From positions 124,001-188,000 of the forward strand of contig NZ_JGVU02000005.1 in assembly GCF_000708755.2 (NCBI RefSeq): a stretch of DNA of 64,000 nucleotides, in the 5' to 3' direction. The stretch is from Metabacillus indicus LMG 22858 (GTDB lineage: Bacteria; Bacillota; Bacilli; Bacillales; Bacillaceae). Positions 59,369 through 64,000 of this stretch are shown in pieces; the stretch's first letter is position 1; the number at the start of each line of letters is the position of its first letter. The notes under the pieces were generated by a model. The model worked only from the letters and a program-made list of their open reading frames with translations, made no database searches and was not told the DNA's origin. A program made the position numbers and the translations under genes.

Positions 59369-60694
59369 ATGTCAGAAAAAAAACCGGCATATTTGGAGCA
59401 GCAGCTTGATGCTGTCATCGAAAAAGAGAAAGACGGCTATACATTCGTCTTTCAAACAGAAAAAGTAAAGCTTGATCACGTATCAGAGATTGAAATGATC
59501 AAAGAAATGGACCCGTCTATTAAGCGTGATGTGACACTGGCTGAAGATGAATTGAGGGTTCATGTTCAGCCGCCTAAGACTTATTTGGGTTTTTCCAGTT
59601 TAAATAAAAAAGATGAACGAAGCAAGTGGAATTTTTCCTATCAGCTGGTAAAAAAGGTAAAAAATCACTCGCTTTCACGGATTCATCTCATTGTTTGTCC
59701 CGAGAATCTTCTTTTTGACCAGAGCTTTACCCCGTACTTTCTCCACTACGGCGTCATGGAGAGCATTCCTCCTTATGAACAGGACAGCGCACAGCTGCTG
59801 CGGGAGGTTAAAGCGTCCGTGGCGGCTGCAGTGGATTCGAAATATTCGTTCGAGCAGTATTTGAAATTTAACGAAACGTTAGATGTACCGCCTGTTCCGA
59901 AAGAGATTCTTTCAGCAGATACATATGAACAGCTCCTTGAGCTGATTGAAAAAAACATGAAGGAAATAGACAGACGAAATGCAGCACTTGTGACTATCCC
60001 ACAGAAAAAGTGGAAGATGACGCGGTATGTTGCACTGGGCTTTCTGATCCTGCTTGTACCAGCCCTTGCTTATACAGCTTATTCCCTTTTTTCCCTGAAT
60101 CCTAAACAGGAAGCGTTTGTCGCGAGCAATGAACATTACTTGGGCAACAACTTCAGTGAGGTTGTCAGCACACTTGAAGGCTACAGCATCGATGAGATGC
60201 CGCTTGTCGTTAAGTATCAGCTCGCATCCTCTTATGTTGTGAACGAATCGCTGACAGAGGATCAGAAGGAAATGCTGAAAAACCGGGTGACGCTGCAGTC
60301 CGATCCCCAGTACCTTGAGTACTGGATTCATGTCGGAAGAGGTGAAGCTAAAGAAGCCCTTGACCTTGCAAGAAACCTTGAAGAACGGGATTTAATCATT
60401 TTCGGTTTGATCAAATATGAAGAGCAAATTAAAGCTGACAGTGAACTGGACAGCGAGGAAAAACAGCAGCAGCTTGAAAAGATACGAGCTGAAATAGAGC
60501 AGTACGAAGAAGAGCAGGAAGCTCAAAAGAAAGAAGAAGAAGCAAAGCTTGAAGAAGAACAGCAGGCACAGGAACAGGTAGAGCAGCAGAAGGAAGCAGA
60601 AGAACAGCAGGCTGCACAGGAGGCAAAAGCAAAAGAGGAAGCTGCAAAAGCAAAGGCTCCTGCAGAAAAGCCTGCAGGTTCCGGCTCTAACTGA
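59369..60694 (+). CDS. yukC: Type VII membrane protein YukC/EssB
   Basis: A 441-residue bitopic membrane protein. The cytoplasmic N-terminal pseudokinase-like domain spans about 1-210, one TM helix lies at about 215-238 (YVALGFLILLVPALAYTAYSLF), and the extracellular helical domain has a long Glu/Gln/Lys/Ala-rich C-terminal tail (about 350-441). It is a structural part of the secretion channel beside EssC. ATG 59369 is chosen because AAGGAG (inside the alternative start ATGAAGGAG at 59351) lies nine bases upstream. The repetitive acidic tail is longer than expected for the core family. Confidence 0.92.
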   Translation: MSEKKPAYLEQQLDAVIEKEKDGYTFVFQTEKVKLDHVSEIEMIKEMDPSIKRDVTLAEDELRVHVQPPKTYLGFSSLNKKDERSKWNFSYQLVKKVKNHSLSRIHLIVCPENLLFDQSFTPYFLHYGVMESIPPYEQDSAQLLREVKASVAAAVDSKYSFEQYLKFNETLDVPPVPKEILSADTYEQLLELIEKNMKEIDRRNAALVTIPQKKWKMTRYVALGFLILLVPALAYTAYSLFSLNPKQEAFVASNEHYLGNNFSEVVSTLEGYSIDEMPLVVKYQLASSYVVNESLTEDQKEMLKNRVTLQSDPQYLEYWIHVGRGEAKEALDLARNLEERDLIIFGLIKYEEQIKADSELDSEEKQQQLEKIRAEIEQYEEEQEAQKKEEEAKLEEEQQAQEQVEQQKEAEEQQAAQEAKAKEEAAKAKAPAEKPAGSGSN

Positions 60695-60717
60695 TCATAG
60701 CAACAGGAGGTGAAATC

Positions 60718-63700
60718 ATGAGTACGTTATGGGTTTTCCACGGGGATTCCTATCAGCAGCTTCAGCTGAACGATGAATCATTCAGGCCGGTTACAATCGG
60801 TCCTGATATCCAGCATACATTGACGATCAGAAATTTTCCGTTTTCATCCGGTCCGCTTAAGCTTGTGAAACAGGACAATAAGAGTGGTCTGTCCATTCTT
60901 CAGGAAGACCGGGAGATTGGCGCGGCTTCCCCTGATGAACCGGTTGTATTTGAGGATAACGGAGAAAAGCTGACGGTGTTTTTCACAGCAGCAGAAGAAG
61001 TTTCAGAGACAAGATTCGTAGGTTCAAAGAAAGAGGTTTCGTTCTCGGCAGTTGGCAGAGATGCTCACATTTTCAAAGAAAGCCAGTCAGCGGCGCTTGG
61101 AAAAAACAAGCTGAGCCTGGTCAGGACAAACGGCAGCTGGAAGGTCGAGCCGGGTGATGAAACGGTCTATTTGAACGGCCGGAAAATCGACAGCATCACG
61201 CCGCTTGAGACAGGTGACCTTCTCTTCTGGCCGTTTATGACGGTGCGTCTTCTGGAGGAGGATCTTCTTCAGGTGACAAGCTTTGAAGCCTTTCAGTCTT
61301 CTCTTCCGAAAACAGAAAAACCGCGCTCTGAAATGAGCAAAAAATATCCAGTGTACCGCAGAACGCCGCGGATGATTTATGAATTGCCGAAGGATAAAGT
61401 GAATCTCACCTTTCCTTCCCAGGAGAGCGATGATCACTCGCGCAGCCTGTGGCTGATCATCCTTCCTCCTCTTGTCATGATGATTGCAATGGGAATTGTG
61501 GCGCTTGTTGCGCCGCGGGGGATCTTCATCATCATTTCGATGGTGATGTTCGTGATGACCCTGATCACGTCAACCGCGCAGTATTTCAGAGACAAAAGCA
61601 CGACGAAAAGACGTCAGGAACGCAGACTTCGCGTCTACACGCAATATTTGGAGTCAAAGCGGCACGAGCTTCAGGAAGTTTCTGAAAAGCAGCGCCAGGT
61701 TCTCTCGTTTCATTTCCCGTCGTTTGAGCAGATGAAGTACATGACACAGCAGCTTTCTGACCGGATTTGGGAAAGAACGCCTGAGAGCACGGACTTTTTG
61801 GAGCTCCGTATCGGAACGGGAACCGTTAAATCCAGCTATGAAATTTCACTGAGCTCAAACGATATGGCCAACCGCGAAGTAGATGATCTGCTTGAGCAGT
61901 CCCAGCAAATGGAGAAAGTTTACAAAGAGGTGCGCGATGTGCCTGTCAGTGTGGATCTTTCACAGGGAGCAATGGGCCTGATCGGGAAGGAAGCGGTTAT
62001 CAAAAAGGAGCTTCACCAGCTGATCGGACAACTCGCTTTTTCCCAGAGCTACCATGATGTTCGCTTCGTCTTTATTTTCAACGAAAAAGAGTACAAAACA
62101 TGGGAGTGGATGAAATGGCTCCCGCATTTTCAGCTGCCTCATGCCTATGCCAAGGGCATGATCTACAACGAACAGACAAGGGATCAGCTGCTCACATCCA
62201 TTTATGAGATCCTGAGAGAGCGCGATCTGGAAGAGAAAAATGAAAAAACAAGATTTGCCCCGCACCTGATTTTCGTCATCACCAATCAGCAGCTTATCTC
62301 AGACCATGTCATCCTGGAATATCTTGAGGGTGAATTCTCTCATCTCGGGATTTCGGTTATTTTTGCGGCTGAGGCGAAAGAAAGTCTTTCGGATAACATT
62401 CATACGCTTGTCCGCTATGTGAACGATCAGGAAGGCGATATTCTCATTCAGGAGAAAAAAGCAGCCTCCATTCCGTTCAGGCTCGATTCGCATGACAGGG
62501 AAGGCAATGAGTCATTTGCAAGGATGCTGAGAACACTGGACCACCAGATCGGCATGACGAATTCCATTCCGAAAAGCGTGTCCTTCCTTGAAATGGTGAA
62601 TGTCAAAGAAGTGGACGAGCTTCCGATTGAGCAGAACTGGCTGACGAGAGAATCAGCAAAATCCCTGGCGGTTCCGGTAGGACTTAAAGGAAAAGAAGAT
62701 GTCGTCGAATTGAATCTTCATGAAAAAGCCCATGGACCGCACGGACTGCTTGCCGGAACGACCGGTTCAGGGAAAAGTGAATTCCTTCAGACTTACATCC
62801 TGTCTCTTGCGGTTCATTTCCATCCGCATGAAGTGGCATTTCTGCTTATTGACTATAAAGGAGGCGGCATGGCCCAGCCATTTAAAAATATGCCGCACTT
62901 GCTTGGAACGATTACAAATATAGAAGGCAGCAAAAATTTCAGCGCACGTGCTCTTGCTTCCATCAAGAGCGAGCTGAAGCGCCGCCAGAGGCTGTTTGAT
63001 CAGTATCAGGTCAATCACATCAACGACTACACGACGCTTTACAAACGCAATCAGGCGGAAGAACCGCTGCCGCACTTATTTTTAATCTCAGACGAATTTG
63101 CCGAGCTGAAAAGCGAAGAGCCTGATTTTATCCGTGAGCTTGTCAGTGCAGCCCGTATCGGCCGAAGCCTCGGTGTCCATCTGATCCTCGCAACCCAAAA
63201 ACCGGGCGGGGTCATTGATGATCAAATCTGGAGCAACGCAAGGTTCCGCGTGGCGCTGAAAGTTCAGGATGCAAGCGACAGTAAAGAGATCCTGAAAAAT
63301 GCAGATGCAGCCTCCATTACGATTACAGGCCGCGGCTATTTGCAGGTCGGAAACAACGAAGTGTACGAGCTGTTCCAGTCTGCATGGTCAGGAGCGCCTT
63401 ATCTCGAGGAAACATCTGAATCAGAGGATGAGGTGGCGATCGTAACGGATTTAGGTCTTCAGCCGCTTTCAAACCTCCAGTCTGCTGAGCAAAGCAAGAA
63501 GGATTCTGAGTCTGAAATTGAAGTGATCGTCGATAAAATTGAGGCGCTGCAGCATCAAATGGGCATCAAAAAGCTCAGAAGCCCGTGGCTGCCTCCACTC
63601 GAAGCAAGAATCTCGCGCCATCAGTACGGCGCAGAGGATCAGCATGAAATCTTCATTGGGCTTGTGGATGAGCCTGAAAAGCAAAGTCAGACACCAGTTG

Positions 63701-64000
63701 CGTATCAGCTGATGGACGACGGCAACGTGGCCATTTTCGGTTCATCAGGCTACGGCAAATCACACACCGTGATGCTTCTTCTAATGAGCATTGCCTCAAA
63801 GCTGAGCCCTGAGGAAGCGCACTTCTATGTGATTGACTACGGCAATGGAACGCTTCTGCCGCTCAGACAGCTGCCGCATACAGCCGACTATTTCCAGCTT
63901 GATCAGGAGCTTAAAATCGATAAGTTCATGCGGATCGTGCGCGATGAGATTTCGCGCAGAAAGCAGCTGTTCCAGCAGCAGGAAGTCAGCAGCATCAAGA
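60718..64000 (+). CDS. yukBA: Type VII secretion ATPase YukBA/EssC, partial
   Basis: An open frame from ATG 60718 (ACAGGAGG upstream) to the window end, 1094 residues seen. Two N-terminal FHA-like regions (about 1-200) come first, then two TM helices (about 242-290). FtsK/SpoIIIE ATPase domains follow with Walker A GTTGSGKS (680-687) and the second GSSGYGKS (1008-1015); the first also has LLIDYKGGGM and LFLISDEFAEL (Walker B). It is the motor that recognises WXG100/LXG-type substrates and drives export. The remaining third ATPase domain lies outside the window. Last visible gene of the yuk operon. Confidence 0.95.
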   Translation, partial: MSTLWVFHGDSYQQLQLNDESFRPVTIGPDIQHTLTIRNFPFSSGPLKLVKQDNKSGLSILQEDREIGAASPDEPVVFEDNGEKLTVFFTAAEEVSETRFVGSKKEVSFSAVGRDAHIFKESQSAALGKNKLSLVRTNGSWKVEPGDETVYLNGRKIDSITPLETGDLLFWPFMTVRLLEEDLLQVTSFEAFQSSLPKTEKPRSEMSKKYPVYRRTPRMIYELPKDKVNLTFPSQESDDHSRSLWLIILPPLVMMIAMGIVALVAPRGIFIIISMVMFVMTLITSTAQYFRDKSTTKRRQERRLRVYTQYLESKRHELQEVSEKQRQVLSFHFPSFEQMKYMTQQLSDRIWERTPESTDFLELRIGTGTVKSSYEISLSSNDMANREVDDLLEQSQQMEKVYKEVRDVPVSVDLSQGAMGLIGKEAVIKKELHQLIGQLAFSQSYHDVRFVFIFNEKEYKTWEWMKWLPHFQLPHAYAKGMIYNEQTRDQLLTSIYEILRERDLEEKNEKTRFAPHLIFVITNQQLISDHVILEYLEGEFSHLGISVIFAAEAKESLSDNIHTLVRYVNDQEGDILIQEKKAASIPFRLDSHDREGNESFARMLRTLDHQIGMTNSIPKSVSFLEMVNVKEVDELPIEQNWLTRESAKSLAVPVGLKGKEDVVELNLHEKAHGPHGLLAGTTGSGKSEFLQTYILSLAVHFHPHEVAFLLIDYKGGGMAQPFKNMPHLLGTITNIEGSKNFSARALASIKSELKRRQRLFDQYQVNHINDYTTLYKRNQAEEPLPHLFLISDEFAELKSEEPDFIRELVSAARIGRSLGVHLILATQKPGGVIDDQIWSNARFRVALKVQDASDSKEILKNADAASITITGRGYLQVGNNEVYELFQSAWSGAPYLEETSESEDEVAIVTDLGLQPLSNLQSAEQSKKDSESEIEVIVDKIEALQHQMGIKKLRSPWLPPLEARISRHQYGAEDQHEIFIGLVDEPEKQSQTPVAYQLMDDGNVAIFGSSGYGKSHTVMLLLMSIASKLSPEEAHFYVIDYGNGTLLPLRQLPHTADYFQLDQELKIDKFMRIVRDEISRRKQLFQQQEVSSIK

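Overview
The window reads as chromosomal DNA of a Gram-positive, low-to-mid GC member of the Bacillaceae. The signs are strong AGGAGG-type ribosome binding sites, frequent TTG/GTG starts, sigma-A promoters, a CIRCE element, Fur boxes, a Bce-type antimicrobial peptide module and a Yuk/Ess type VII secretion locus whose WXG100 protein closely resembles Bacillus subtilis YukE. The genus cannot be fixed from sequence alone. No rRNA, tRNA, CRISPR array, transposase or phage module was seen.

Layout. 1-5 kb: a partial type IV prepilin-like gene, an MFS exporter divergent from an XRE/TPR regulator with two matching palindromes between them, a DUF418 membrane protein and small ORFs. 5-9 kb: a Fur-controlled siderophore ABC transporter (ATPase, two permeases, binding protein). 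9-16 kb: a singlet glycine riboswitch in front of a CycA-type permease, a PadR/DUF4188 pair, mqo, small membrane proteins and an RQC-minor-like DNA-binding protein. 16-22 kb: an AraC regulator, an EamA exporter, a renalase-like flavoprotein, a macrolide phosphotransferase preceded by an RLR-type leader peptide, an AraC-GyrI regulator and a lipoprotein. 22-28 kb: bceRSAB and a MarR/MFS pair. 28-31 kb: htpG under CIRCE, and a PemK/MazF-like toxin with an unrecognised small partner. 31-35 kb: potABCD. 35-39 kb: a Gly/Glu-repeat peptidoglycan-binding protein, pepT, a Gfo/Idh/MocA oxidoreductase and a 3-methyladenine DNA glycosylase. 39-48 kb: Bacillus-type interspersed repeats, a two-component system, a 21-nt tandem repeat, a cytoplasmic alpha-amylase, and an AbgT/M20 hydrolase/TerD operon.

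48.5-64 kb is the most interesting part. Eleven tandem paralogous lipoprotein genes, AT-rich and partly mosaic, run into a gene for a 651-residue protein with an N-terminal GHSLGG lipase motif and a long helical C-terminal part, then a 108-residue helical protein, then yukE-yukD-yukC-yukBA. By analogy with the reverse-architecture type VII lipase TslA of Staphylococcus aureus (lipoprotein immunity TilA, small helical targeting partner TlaA), I read this as a secreted lipase toxin with its export partner and an expanded array of surface immunity lipoproteins next to the export machine. The base composition of the toxin gene switches sharply around position 56820, suggesting that its N-terminal part was exchanged.

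Limits: all calls come from reading the sequence and from recalled family features. No alignment, structure prediction or database search was run. Start sites were chosen from ribosome binding site spacing. Promoters and operators are pattern matches only.
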